Assembly: GCA_012799415.1 (NCBI GenBank)
Contig: JAAZLH010000090.1
Location: forward strand, 1 to 64,000
From: Candidatus Epulonipiscium sp.
GTDB lineage: Bacteria; Bacillota; Clostridia; Lachnospirales; JAAYNZ01
Reading direction: 5' to 3'
Length of the DNA: 64,000 nucleotides
The notes beneath the pieces were generated by a model. The model ran no database searches and was not told the origin of the DNA. It saw only the letters and a program-made list of their open reading frames with translations. The translations under genes and the position numbers were made by a program. Shown here one piece after another: positions 1 to 9,738 of this stretch (positions are counted from its first letter, which is position 1; each line of letters starts with the position of its first letter).

Positions 1-57
1 AACAACCATTTTTCGAAAATCATCATTATATCGTTTGCTATTGTTTTTATGTTTCAT
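1..57 (-). CDS. Putative transposase (OrfA/HTH type), N-terminal fragment MKHKNNSKRYNDDFRKMVV...
   Basis: Translated from the complement; the KRYNDDFRKMVV start resembles IS3-type OrfA starts; truncated by the window edge. Confidence 0.5.
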   Translation of the reverse strand, partial: MKHKNNSKRYNDDFRKMVV

Positions 58-108
58 TGGACACATCCTCCTAAAATTAATTATATCAATTTAACTAAAA
101 CGTGTCCA
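1..108 (-). mobile_element. Edge of an insertion sequence truncated by the window start
   Basis: TGGACAC at 58-64 and GTGTCCA at 102-108 form an inverted repeat at the presumed IS end; a transposase-like ORF runs off the window on the minus strand behind an AGGAGG SD. Confidence 0.5.
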
Positions 109-451
109 TGAAACTATACTAGCATCAGTTTTTTCACTTTCTTTGTAATATGATAATGTAATGCCTAGTATTTCTAAGTTTTAATATTTTTATAAAAAAG
201 AAATATTAAAACCTAGAAATTAACTATAGTTTTAAATTGAATCATAAGTTAAAGAAAGAAAATTACATATAAAGTAACAGTATTACTAAACATATAGTAT
301 AGTCCTAATAAATTAACTCTTGCTATATTTCTTGATTGCATATATAATTACAGTGTTTACAAAGGATATTAATTTCAGTTATATATCAAAACAATTTGAT
401 AAAAATGAAATGTAGTATATATCTATATTTTAGTATCTTGATTAAAAGGAG

Positions 452-1312
452 ATGAAAAGAAATAAGATGAAAAATACAGTGGAAAATAGAGTAAAGCTAC
501 ATGGGTTTAATAATCTCACCAAAACTCTTTGTTTTAATATGTATGATATTTGCTATACAAAGACTTCACAAGATCGTAAGGCATATATTGAATATATTGA
601 TGAACAATACAATGCTGAACGGTTGACTCACATCTTAACAACCGTTACAGAAATTATTGGTGCCAATGTATTAAATATTGCAAAGCAAGATTATGATCCC
701 CAAGGGGCCAGTGTAACTCTTCTTATTTCAGAAGGCCCTGTAACTCATGGAACAGAGGATCTTTTGATGGCTTCTCCAGGGCCTCTTCCCAATATGGTAT
801 TAGGTCATCTTGATAAGAGCCATATTACCGTACACACATATCCAGAATATCATCCTTATGAAGGGATTAATACATTTAGGGCAGATATAGATGTATCGAC
901 CTGTGGGGAAATCTCTCCCCTCAAGGCACTAAATTATCTAATTCATTCTTTTGATACAGATATTATGACCATTGATTATCGTGTACGAGGATTTACTAGG
1001 GATATTACAGGGCATAAGTTATTTATTGATCATAAAATTGATTCTATACAAAATTTTATTCCAAGTCATGTTCGCCACCTTTACAATATGATTGATGTTA
1101 ATGTTTACCAAGAAAATATTTTTCATACCAAATGTAAATTGAAAAACTTTAACTTGGATAATTATTTATTTGGCTATACAAAAGAAAACTTACATCCTGG
1201 TGAAGCTCAATTAATTGCTAAAAAGGTAAAACAAGAAATGGATGAAATTTTTTATGGCACCAATGTAAAAGGTGCAATGTTTGACTTGGAGGAATATGAT
1301 GAATGCAAATAA
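452..1312 (+). CDS. speD: S-adenosylmethionine decarboxylase proenzyme (E. coli-type SpeD)
   Basis: [14 protein letters not shown] (LDK|S self-cleavage site) and [37 protein letters not shown] are highly characteristic. Confidence 0.95.
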   Translation: MKRNKMKNTVENRVKLHGFNNLTKTLCFNMYDICYTKTSQDRKAYIEYIDEQYNAERLTHILTTVTEIIGANVLNIAKQDYDPQGASVTLLISEGPVTHGTEDLLMASPGPLPNMVLGHLDKSHITVHTYPEYHPYEGINTFRADIDVSTCGEISPLKALNYLIHSFDTDIMTIDYRVRGFTRDITGHKLFIDHKIDSIQNFIPSHVRHLYNMIDVNVYQENIFHTKCKLKNFNLDNYLFGYTKENLHPGEAQLIAKKVKQEMDEIFYGTNVKGAMFDLEEYDECK

Positions 1313-3647
1313 GTCTATGCATCATGATAAGACTCCTCTTTTAGATACTCTTTATACTTATGCTCAGTCAGAAGTTACTTGTTTTGATGTGCCAGGACAT
1401 AAGCAAGGAAATTACTTAAAAGAACTTCAATCTCTTTGGGGTGATATGGTATTAAAAATGGATGTAAATTCATCAAAGACAGTGGATAACCTATCTCATC
1501 CTGTAGGAGTTATCAAAGAAGCAGAGGAACTTCTTGCTGATGCATTTGGCTGTGACCATGCTTTTATGTTAGTTAATGGCTCTACTTCAGGCATTCAGTA
1601 TATGATTTTAAGTGTGTTACAGGCAGGGGATAAAATACTTTTGCCTCGAAATGTTCACAAATCAGCTATCAATGCTTTAATTTTATCGGGTGCCAAACCT
1701 ATTTTTATAGAACCAGCTATTGATCATTTTTATGGCATTGTTAACGGGATTACTATAGAATCGGTACAACATGCATTTGATTTAAACAATGATATAAAAG
1801 CAATCTTTTTAGTATACCCAACTTACTTTGGTGCAACAAGTGATATTGAGGCGATTATTGAATTTGCTCATTCTAAAAAAATTCCTGTACTTATTGATCA
1901 GGCTCATGGTACCCATTTTTCCTTTCATCCAGACTTGCCTAAAGGTGCTAGTTTTTTAGGAGCAGATTTAGTAACTATTAGTATGCATAAAACAGGGGGG
2001 TCATTGACTCAATCGTCTATATTACTGCATAATGAAGGTTTAATTACTAAAAATAAAGTTCGCTCTACCATCAATTTATTTCAAACTACTTCAGCATCAT
2101 ATTTGCTTATGTGTTCAATAGATCTAGCCCGTAAAAAGCTTATGTTAGAAGGTAAAGATAATTTAGACCAACTATTAGATTTAGCCAAAAAAGCTAAGGA
2201 GAAAATAAATTTAATACAGGGACTTAATTGCATTACAAAAAAAATGTATGTTGATAGAAAAGGTGTTTATGATTATGATGATTTAAAACTAGTAATACGA
2301 GTCGCAGACCTTGGTTTGTCAGGTTTTGAAGTATATGATATACTAAGAGATAAGTATAATATTCAGGTAGAACTTGCAGAACCTTATGTGATTTTGGCCA
2401 TAATATCGTTTGGGGATAATAATGACACAATAGCACGTCTTGTTAAGGCTTTACAGGATCTAAGTGATCAATATTTTGGGCGAAGAAAATCAAAGGTTAT
2501 TAGTAATAGTGCCACTCTGAAAGCTCCAAAATTAAAGATGTGTCCTAGGGATGCCTATTATTATCCTAAAAAATTAGTTCCTATTCAAGATACAAAAGGG
2601 CTCATTTGCGGAGAATCAATTATGATGTATCCGCCTGGAATTCCTTTGATTATTCCAGGTGAAGTTATTACACAAAATTTAATAGATCATTATCTTTATC
2701 TAAAAAAGGAAGGGGTTCTTATTTTACATGATGATGAGGACCCTTATAAAATACATGTAATAGATAATAGTCAGGAGGATAATATGGTTGAGTTATGGTA
2801 TACAGAAGACCATCAAGAAGATACTAAGTTTTCTATAAAAGTAAAGGAGCATATTCATTCGGAAAAAACTGAGTTTCAACAAATAGATTTTTTTGATAGT
2901 GTAACATTTGGACGTTTCTTTACCTTAGATGGATTAATGATGGTGACTGAAAAAGATGAATTTATTTATCACGATATGATTTGTCATGTACCTATGGCAG
3001 TGAATCCAAAAATTGAAAAGGTTCTTATTATTGGTGGTGGAGATGGAGGAACAGCAAGGGAAGTACTTCGCTATCCTAATGTAAGACATGTAGATATGGT
3101 AGAAATTGATGAGAGAGTTGTACGTCTTTGTCAACAATATTTAACTCAAACGGCTTGTGCCCTTGATAATGATCCCCGGTTGACTTTACATTTTGACGAT
3201 GGGCTTATCTTCGTACAAGAAGAGTCTGAAAATGTTTATGACTTGATTTTAGTTGATTCAACAGACCCTATTGGGCCAGGAGAAGGGTTATTTACTTATG
3301 AATTTTATAAAAATTGTAAGCGCATTTTAAAAGATGATGGTATTTTGATAAATCAGCATGCTAGCCCTTACTATACTAGTGATTCTTACGAGATGAAACG
3401 GGCCCATGATAAAATTAAAGAAACATTTCCTATTGCTAAAATTTATCAATTTCATATGCCAACCTATCCATCAGGTCATTGGCTCTTTGGTTTTGCGTCC
3501 AAAAAATATGATCCATTGAGGGATTTACAAAAAGAGGCCTGGGAGGCCATAGGACTTGAAACAAAATATTACAATACGGATATCCATGTTGGAGCCTTTA
3601 TGCTACCAACTTATGTAAAGGATATGTTAAGTCATGATGAAGATTGA
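1299..3647 (+). CDS. Fusion: arginine decarboxylase (Orn/Lys/Arg decarboxylase, fold type I) + spermidine synthase
   Basis: One uninterrupted frame. N-terminal half has [17 protein letters not shown] and [13 protein letters not shown] (PLP lysine). C-terminal half has [27 protein letters not shown] and [14 protein letters not shown]. Start moved from 1272 to 1299 because of GGAGG at 1288-1292. Confidence 0.9.
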   Translation: MNANKSMHHDKTPLLDTLYTYAQSEVTCFDVPGHKQGNYLKELQSLWGDMVLKMDVNSSKTVDNLSHPVGVIKEAEELLADAFGCDHAFMLVNGSTSGIQYMILSVLQAGDKILLPRNVHKSAINALILSGAKPIFIEPAIDHFYGIVNGITIESVQHAFDLNNDIKAIFLVYPTYFGATSDIEAIIEFAHSKKIPVLIDQAHGTHFSFHPDLPKGASFLGADLVTISMHKTGGSLTQSSILLHNEGLITKNKVRSTINLFQTTSASYLLMCSIDLARKKLMLEGKDNLDQLLDLAKKAKEKINLIQGLNCITKKMYVDRKGVYDYDDLKLVIRVADLGLSGFEVYDILRDKYNIQVELAEPYVILAIISFGDNNDTIARLVKALQDLSDQYFGRRKSKVISNSATLKAPKLKMCPRDAYYYPKKLVPIQDTKGLICGESIMMYPPGIPLIIPGEVITQNLIDHYLYLKKEGVLILHDDEDPYKIHVIDNSQEDNMVELWYTEDHQEDTKFSIKVKEHIHSEKTEFQQIDFFDSVTFGRFFTLDGLMMVTEKDEFIYHDMICHVPMAVNPKIEKVLIIGGGDGGTAREVLRYPNVRHVDMVEIDERVVRLCQQYLTQTACALDNDPRLTLHFDDGLIFVQEESENVYDLILVDSTDPIGPGEGLFTYEFYKNCKRILKDDGILINQHASPYYTSDSYEMKRAHDKIKETFPIAKIYQFHMPTYPSGHWLFGFASKKYDPLRDLQKEAWEAIGLETKYYNTDIHVGAFMLPTYVKDMLSHDED

Positions 3648-4497
3648 GAACAATACGGTTTTTATAGGTATGAATACTTCCTATGAAAGATCAGCAGTTG
3701 TTTTAGTAGGGGCTCCTTTTGATGGAACTACAAGCTATCGACCTGGTGCTCGATTTGCACCAGATCAAATTCGTATAGATTCCTATGGATTAGAAACATA
3801 TTCTCCTTATATGAAAAAAGATTTAGAAGATTTTCCTATTGGGGATATGGGAAATATTTCATTACCTTACGGGAATACGATAAAAGCATTAGAACAAATC
3901 AAGGCTACTATTACAACTTTATTACAGGATAATAAGATACCCCTTTTATTAGGGGGAGAGCATTTAGTAACGCTCCCTGCTATAGAGGTACTGATAAACA
4001 AATATCCAGATCTTCATATTCTACATTTTGATGCACACACAGACCTAAGAGACCATTATTTAGGAGAAAGGCTAAGTCATGCTACAGTAATACGTCGTGT
4101 TCATGATCTTTTAGGAGATGGACGTATTTTTCAATTTGGCATTCGTTCAGGTACTCGTGAAGAGTTTGAATGGGCAAAAACCCATACTTACTTGCAACCT
4201 TTTGACCTAACCACTCTTAAGTCTGTGATAGATAAACTAGTTCAGAAGCCAGTTTATCTAACTATCGACTTAGATATATTAGATCCTTCTATTTTTAGTG
4301 GTACAGGAACTCCTGAACCTGGTGGCATTACGATGAATGAATTGCTTAATGCTTTAATTTCGTTACGACCCCTATCTTTGGTAGGTGCAGATATCGTAGA
4401 ATTATCACCACATTATGATACCAGTGGTGTTTCAACAGCAGTGGCATGCAAAGTGACACGGGAAGTGGCCTTACTTCTTACTAAGGGAATTATATAA
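3634..4497 (+). CDS. speB: Agmatinase
   Basis: Ureohydrolase metal motifs GGEHLVTLP, HFDAHTDLRD, SHATVIRR, TIDLDILDPSIFSGTGTPEPGG; overlaps the upstream gene by 14 nt. Confidence 0.93.
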   Translation: MMKIENNTVFIGMNTSYERSAVVLVGAPFDGTTSYRPGARFAPDQIRIDSYGLETYSPYMKKDLEDFPIGDMGNISLPYGNTIKALEQIKATITTLLQDNKIPLLLGGEHLVTLPAIEVLINKYPDLHILHFDAHTDLRDHYLGERLSHATVIRRVHDLLGDGRIFQFGIRSGTREEFEWAKTHTYLQPFDLTTLKSVIDKLVQKPVYLTIDLDILDPSIFSGTGTPEPGGITMNELLNALISLRPLSLVGADIVELSPHYDTSGVSTAVACKVTREVALLLTKGII

Positions 4498-4500
4498 AAT

Positions 4501-4536
4501 AAAAACAGAACTCTAGTTCTATAGAGTTCTGTTTTT
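4501..4536. terminator. Bidirectional hairpin terminator between convergent genes
   Basis: AAAAACAGAACTCTA / TAGAGTTCTGTTTTT, 15-bp stem with 6-nt loop. Confidence 0.85.
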
Positions 4537-4540
4537 GGAC

Positions 4541-4954
4541 TTATGCAACTAAAAAAGGTTTTAGTGTTTGAGGAAGATCTTGATTTAAACAGTTTAAGCT
4601 AATAATAAATTGTACATGATACCTTTTAGACATAATTCTTAGCTGCTCTACGATTGTTGCCACTTCATCAATATCAATACAGGCAATCTTGAGAATTTCA
4701 TCAATATAAATTTTTTCGATATCCCGATCTCGCGATAATAATCCATGTAAAAAGCCAATAAATTCATCAGAATTACGGATAGGAAATTCTTGGGTAGTAA
4801 TAAAACGAATGGAATAATGAAGAGTATACATAGGACGATTATGATAATGAATAAACACTACATTCCCTTTTGCTTGTTTAATGAATTCATTGGCATTTTG
4901 AATCAGCTGTTTTGTTTTTCCTTCTCCTTTTTGACCTGCAACAATTTGTATCAT
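4541..4954 (-). CDS. P-loop ATP-binding protein of unknown function
   Basis: N-terminal Walker A GQKGEGKTK; no recognised C-terminal domain. Confidence 0.6.
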   Translation of the reverse strand: MIQIVAGQKGEGKTKQLIQNANEFIKQAKGNVVFIHYHNRPMYTLHYSIRFITTQEFPIRNSDEFIGFLHGLLSRDRDIEKIYIDEILKIACIDIDEVATIVEQLRIMSKRYHVQFIISLNCLNQDLPQTLKPFLVA

Positions 4955-5149
4955 TGGAATCTCCTCCTCATATTAATAAACAATAATAGATATGGATACA
5001 CCTATATTATTATTATTCTACACGAAAACGAATAATCCTTCTTTTCAGACTATTTTAAATATATTTTTTGTGAGATTATTATGTATTATCTAAAGGCAAA
5101 ATTTTGTTATTTGGTGATCAATAAGTTTGTATTAAAAAATAACATAACA

Positions 5150-5183
5150 AAGTAATCCTTCATTTTTAATGAAAGATTACTTT
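5150..5183. terminator. Hairpin terminator downstream of DUF378 gene
   Basis: aaagtaatccttcatttttaatgaaagattacttt followed by T-rich sequence; boundaries approximate. Confidence 0.65.
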
Positions 5184-5194
5184 GTTTATGTCGA

Positions 5195-5416
5195 TTAACT
5201 AACTTTATCAGTGTCATCAATATGACCAAATAAGCTTAAGCCATATAATCCAGCAAGACCCACTAAGGCATAGATAACTCTACTTAGCCAACTAGTCATG
5301 CCTCCAAATAAGGTGGCTACTAAATCAAATTTAAAAAAACCTATGAGGCCCCAATTTAAGGCTCCAATAATTATTAGCAAAAGAGCAATAAAATCTAAAG
5401 GTTTTGATTTCATCAA
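5195..5416 (-). CDS. DUF378 family small membrane protein
   Basis: PLDFIALLLIIIGALNWGLIGFFKFDLVATLFGG is typical of DUF378 (YuzA-like). Confidence 0.85.
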   Translation of the reverse strand: MMKSKPLDFIALLLIIIGALNWGLIGFFKFDLVATLFGGMTSWLSRVIYALVGLAGLYGLSLFGHIDDTDKVS

Positions 5417-5730
5417 TTCACTTTCCTTTCTAAATAAAATTTAAATTTATACCTATAGTATTCCATTTTTTATCCATTTAATCCATTTGTTTTGAAATTG
5501 TTTCAATAAAAAATACATAATCTTTAGTAATAAGTTGTTTTATTGTAAATTGCACAGCGTTTTTTTGAAAATGATAAGTTGTTTATAGGAATTTGCTAAT
5601 AGATACTAAAAGAGATCTAGACTATTCAAGGTTTTAATGGTACAATTTATGTTCATGCTTAGGGAGAAAATAAACAATAAATAGAAGGGAGGTTTAAAAA
5701 TAGAGTAAGGTTATACTCATTATAGAGACT

Positions 5731-5860
5731 ATTGGGCGGGCGGCGGGGTAATCATTTTTTGGATTGTGAGGAGCCATGGAAGGGCGTCTATGGTTTATCT
5801 TCAATCAGGGAGAAAAAGTTTTGTTCTAAGCGAAAAGAGCAAGAAATGATAATTGTTCTT
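5731..5860 (+). promoter_or_regulatory. Candidate structured 5' leader (possible riboswitch) upstream of DUF1538/P-II operon
   Basis: G-rich GGGCGGGCGGCGGGG in an AT-rich intergenic region; nested pairings GATTG 5762-5766/CAATC 5802-5806 enclosing AGCCAT 5772-5777/ATGGTT 5790-5795; alternative AATC/GATT pairing. Confidence 0.5.
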
Positions 5861-5926
5861 GGTGAGTAAATCTGAAAATATTTTATATTACTATGGGATG
5901 AAAAATTTAGAAAAGGAGAGTACTAC

Positions 5927-6625
5927 ATGATTAGAGGATTTGAAGCATTAAAAGATTTATGGATTACAGCTAAGGGAATTATCCCTATTTTATTACTCTT
6001 AATTGCAATTCAAGTTATTCTATTGAAAAAGCCCCTTATTAGTATCAAAGATCTAGCAGTTGGTTTTATCCTTTCAGTTATTGGTTTACATTTGTTTTTA
6101 AAGGGAGTCTATTTAAGTATTATTCCATTAGGAGAATCAGTAGGGGAAAGCCTAATTAATTTAGAAAACAAGTATTTTATTCTCGCTGTAACATTTTTAG
6201 TAGGATATATGTCTACTTTAGTAGAGCCAGCATTACGGGCCTTAGCTTTTGAAGTTGATGAAATATCTATTGGTGCCATTCCAAGTACTGTTTTAATTCA
6301 TACAGTGGCATTAGGCTTTGGTATCGGTATGAGTCTTGGAATATTTAAGATCTTAAATAATATCCCTAGTTCAAAAATCTTGATTCCTTTACTTTTAATT
6401 CTTGCTGTATTAATTTATTTTGTGCCTAAAGAATTTATAGGAATTGCTTTTGATTCAGCCACATCTACAACTGGTCCTGTTAATATTCCTCTAAATATGG
6501 CTATTGCAATTGGGCTTACTAGGATTTTAGGCTCAACAGATCCTTTAGTTGACGGGTTTGGTGTTATTGGTATTACATCCTTATTGCCTATTATATCAGT
6601 ACTTATATTAGGTCTTATAAGATAA
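5927..6625 (+). CDS. DUF1538 family membrane protein (single-domain)
   Basis: FLVGYMSTLVEPALRALA and FDSATSTTGPVNIPL signatures; multiple TM segments. Confidence 0.82.
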   Translation: MIRGFEALKDLWITAKGIIPILLLLIAIQVILLKKPLISIKDLAVGFILSVIGLHLFLKGVYLSIIPLGESVGESLINLENKYFILAVTFLVGYMSTLVEPALRALAFEVDEISIGAIPSTVLIHTVALGFGIGMSLGIFKILNNIPSSKILIPLLLILAVLIYFVPKEFIGIAFDSATSTTGPVNIPLNMAIAIGLTRILGSTDPLVDGFGVIGITSLLPIISVLILGLIR

Positions 6626-6640
6626 AATGGAGGTGCAAGT

Positions 6641-6961
6641 ATGGTAGATATTATCGCAATTTGTGCAATTGTAGAAAGAGGAAAAGCAGACCATATTGTT
6701 GATTGTGCAAAAGAATCTGGAGCCCCAGGTGCTACTATTTTATATGGTCGTGGAACTGGAGAACATGAAGCAAAAAAAATATTTAATCTTCATATTGATT
6801 CTTTAAAAGAAGTTATTATTATTATCACAGATAAATCTAAACAAAAAGATATCTATGACGCTATGGTTAAAGCCGGAAACTTAAAAGAACCAGGAGCAGG
6901 CATTATTTTTACTGTACCTGTAGAAAATTTACTTGGACTGAGACATAGAGATCAGTTTTGA
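6641..6961 (+). CDS. P-II family signalling protein
   Basis: AICAIVERGKADHIVDCAKESGAPGATILYGRGTGEHE and PGAGIIFTVPVENLLGL; adjacent to DUF1538. Confidence 0.85.
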   Translation: MVDIIAICAIVERGKADHIVDCAKESGAPGATILYGRGTGEHEAKKIFNLHIDSLKEVIIIITDKSKQKDIYDAMVKAGNLKEPGAGIIFTVPVENLLGLRHRDQF

Positions 6962-6997
6962 TAAATAACCGCTGTTTTTAAAAACAGCGGTTATTTA
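6962..6997. terminator. Hairpin terminator after P-II gene
   Basis: taaataaccgctgttttt / aaaaacagcggttattta: near-perfect contiguous palindrome. Confidence 0.8.
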
Positions 6998-7118
6998 ATC
7001 AGAATCCTTTCTTTAAATATCACAAAATTTATCTTTTGCAATAGTATAGTAGTGTATTAAGCAAAATAATAGATTGATGAGGGAATTAATAAGTAGATAG
7101 TAAAGGGAGGAATACTTT

Positions 7119-8396
7119 ATGGAAACACTTCGCTTAGGGAGCAGAGGAGCTCAAGTAGAAGAGTTACAACAGATTTTGCTTACTTTAGGTTATTATGAAG
7201 GGAAAATAGACGGAATCTATGGACATCAGACACAAGGGGCTGTAATGAAATTTCAAAAACAGTTTGGTTTGGTGCCGGACGGTATTGTAGGGCCTAAAAC
7301 TTATGAAATGTTGCAACCTTTTTTACTGGGGTATACTACTCATATAATTGGGCAAGGAGATACTCTATATAAAATTGCAAAACAATATCACACAACCGTA
7401 GCGAAAATTGTAACTGCTAACCCTGGGCTTAATCCTTTTATGCTTTCTATTGGAACTCAAATTATAGTTCCATATAGTATGGAGGTTGTACCTATGACAA
7501 TTTCTTATACCTATGAAATCTTAGAAAGAAATATACTAGGTTTAAAAAAACGCTATCCTTTTCTCAAAGTTGATACTATTGGAAAGAGTATTGAAGGTAA
7601 AAACCTATATAGAATTCAGCTAGGAGCAGGCCCAAAACATGTTTCTTATAATGGGTCTCATCATGCTAATGAATGGATTACATCCCCATTACTCATGAAA
7701 TGGATAGAGCGAATTGCAGAAGCATATTCCCAACAAGGAGCTATTCGTGGTTATAATATAGAAAACTTATGGAATCAAGCAACTATAGATATTATTCCCA
7801 TGGTCAATCCTGATGGGGTGAATTTAGTTATTAATGGGGTAAGTCCAGCTAATCCCTATTATCAACAGCTAATTCAGCAAAATAATGGGCGTACAGACTT
7901 TAGTAATTGGAAAGCTAATATAGTAGGTGTAGATTTAAATAGAAATTATCCGGCAGCCTGGGAAGAGTATAAGCAATTAGAAAAAGAATTAGGAATCACT
8001 GGACCGGGTCCTGAGCTTTATGGTGGACCAGCTCCTGAATCTGAACCTGAAACGAAGGCTATGGCCGATTATACAAGGACACATCCCTTTCTTTTAGTTC
8101 TTGCGTATCATACGCAGGGTGAAGTTATATTTTGGCAGTTTAAAGATTTTCGCCCACCTCAATCCTTAGAAATAGCGAAGCAATTTTCCAAAGTAAGTGG
8201 ATATGAAATCGCTGAACCTGCACTTTATCAATCTTATGCAGGATATAAAGACTGGTTTATACAAGATTTCATAAAACCAGGTTATACTATAGAGGCTGGA
8301 AGAGGAGTGAATCCACTACCTATTATCCAATTGCCACAAATGTATGATCAAAATGAAGAACTGCTCATCTTAGCAGCTATTTTACCAAATAATTAG
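7119..8396 (+). CDS. Peptidoglycan-binding/LysM/M14-type zinc carboxypeptidase
   Basis: PG_binding_1 (LRLGSRGAQVEELQQILLTLGYY), LysM (GQGDTLYKIAKQY), M14 motifs HHANEW, VDLNRNYP, IEAGRG. Confidence 0.9.
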   Translation: METLRLGSRGAQVEELQQILLTLGYYEGKIDGIYGHQTQGAVMKFQKQFGLVPDGIVGPKTYEMLQPFLLGYTTHIIGQGDTLYKIAKQYHTTVAKIVTANPGLNPFMLSIGTQIIVPYSMEVVPMTISYTYEILERNILGLKKRYPFLKVDTIGKSIEGKNLYRIQLGAGPKHVSYNGSHHANEWITSPLLMKWIERIAEAYSQQGAIRGYNIENLWNQATIDIIPMVNPDGVNLVINGVSPANPYYQQLIQQNNGRTDFSNWKANIVGVDLNRNYPAAWEEYKQLEKELGITGPGPELYGGPAPESEPETKAMADYTRTHPFLLVLAYHTQGEVIFWQFKDFRPPQSLEIAKQFSKVSGYEIAEPALYQSYAGYKDWFIQDFIKPGYTIEAGRGVNPLPIIQLPQMYDQNEELLILAAILPNN

Positions 8397-8435
8397 TGTT
8401 AGTAATAAGAGTCAACAGATGAAAAGGAGATATCA

Positions 8436-9389
8436 ATGAACTTACAATTATATAACAAATATTCAGTGGCACTAAAACAAAAATATGGAGAAAAAATATA
8501 TAAAATTCCTATCAACCTTCCAATTAGTTGCCCTAATCGGGACGGAACTTGTGGTATAGGTGGGTGTGTTTTTTGTGGAGAAGAAGGAGCAGGTTTTGAA
8601 AATTTGCCCAATCAATATAGTGTATCTGAACAAATTGTAAAAAACATCTCCTATATAGGGAAAAGATATGGGGCCAAAAAATTTATTGCTTATTTTCAAA
8701 ATTTCACAAATACCTATATGCCTCTTGACAAGTTTAAACAATACATGGAGGCAGCGCTACAGCCTTCTATTGTGGAACTAGCTATTTCTACCCGTCCTGA
8801 TTGTATTCATGAAAATTATTTAAATATCTTAAAGAATATTGCAGATGAAACAGGAATTCAAATTAGTATTGAGCTTGGTTTGCAGACTGCTAATTATCAT
8901 ACTCTAGCTAAAATAAATCGTGGTCATGGGCTTGCTGAGTTTTTAGATGCCGTTCTACGAATACAGAAGTATGGATTTGATATTTGTACACATTTAATTT
9001 TGAATCTTCCTTGGGATAATGAGGTAGATGTGATTGAAAATGCAAAAATTCTTTCTGCTTTATCAATAAGCCAAGTGAAACTTCATGCTTTATATGTTCT
9101 AGAGAATACCTTATTGGGACAATGGTATCAAAAAGAAGAATTCTCTATGATTTCTGTAGAAGATTATATTGAACGGGTTATTTGTTTTTTAGAATATCTA
9201 GATCCTAATATTATTGTACAAAGGTTAATTGGGAGGGCACCTAAGGAAGGAACTTTATTTGTAAATTGGGATACAAGTTGGTGGAAAATTCACAATCAAA
9301 TAGAGGAAAAAATGAGGCTCGAGGGTCGATATCAAGGAAGACTTTTTAACTATGTAAATGGTAGTTCCGTACAGAAGTTCATTCAATAA
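8436..9389 (+). CDS. TIGR01212-type radical SAM protein (YtqA-like)
   Basis: ISCPNRDGTCGIGGCVFCGEEGAG and YFQNFTNTYMP are characteristic. Confidence 0.88.
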   Translation: MNLQLYNKYSVALKQKYGEKIYKIPINLPISCPNRDGTCGIGGCVFCGEEGAGFENLPNQYSVSEQIVKNISYIGKRYGAKKFIAYFQNFTNTYMPLDKFKQYMEAALQPSIVELAISTRPDCIHENYLNILKNIADETGIQISIELGLQTANYHTLAKINRGHGLAEFLDAVLRIQKYGFDICTHLILNLPWDNEVDVIENAKILSALSISQVKLHALYVLENTLLGQWYQKEEFSMISVEDYIERVICFLEYLDPNIIVQRLIGRAPKEGTLFVNWDTSWWKIHNQIEEKMRLEGRYQGRLFNYVNGSSVQKFIQ

Positions 9390-9451
9390 AATGCAGAAAC
9401 AAAAAAAGATATACCTAGTACATCTTTTTTTGTTTCTGCATTTTATTGAAT
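9381..9451. repeat. 30-bp perfect inverted repeat with 11-nt loop spanning stop codons of convergent genes
   Basis: attcaataaaatgcagaaacaaaaaaagat (9381-9410) / atctttttttgtttctgcattttattgaat (9422-9451). Confidence 0.95.
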
Positions 9452-9646
9452 TTTATTTTTTGAAAAGGCCCAATAGACTAAATAGGCAATTAAAGCAAGA
9501 GGAATCAATACAAAGATTAATCCTAAAATATTACCTACTAATCCAAAAAGAAGGGCGATTACTTTACCAAGTAGAGGTAATCCAAATCTGAGGGCAATTA
9601 CTACTACTACAACTAATAAAATGATTTTTATGATTTTGTTATCCAT
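9443..9646 (-). CDS. Small two-helix membrane protein
   Basis: 67 aa, hydrophobic, with AGG-type SD upstream; convergent with the YtqA-like gene. Confidence 0.6.
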   Translation of the reverse strand: MDNKIIKIILLVVVVVIALRFGLPLLGKVIALLFGLVGNILGLIFVLIPLALIAYLVYWAFSKNKIQ

Positions 9647-9738
9647 TCACCTCATCCTTTCTATATTTGACTTATACCCTTATATACGTCATACAGTAAG
9701 GATAGTATGAAGCTAGAATAAAAAATATTGAAGTATAG

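Noticed and set aside
1272-1298. Supplied start of the decarboxylase-SpeE ORF at 1272
   Set aside because: It lies deep in speD with no SD; GGAGG at 1288-1292 points to ATG 1299 (or 1296).
2233-2436. Minus-strand ORF 67 aa inside the decarboxylase
   Set aside because: Antisense to a strongly coding gene, low-complexity AT-rich translation, no SD.
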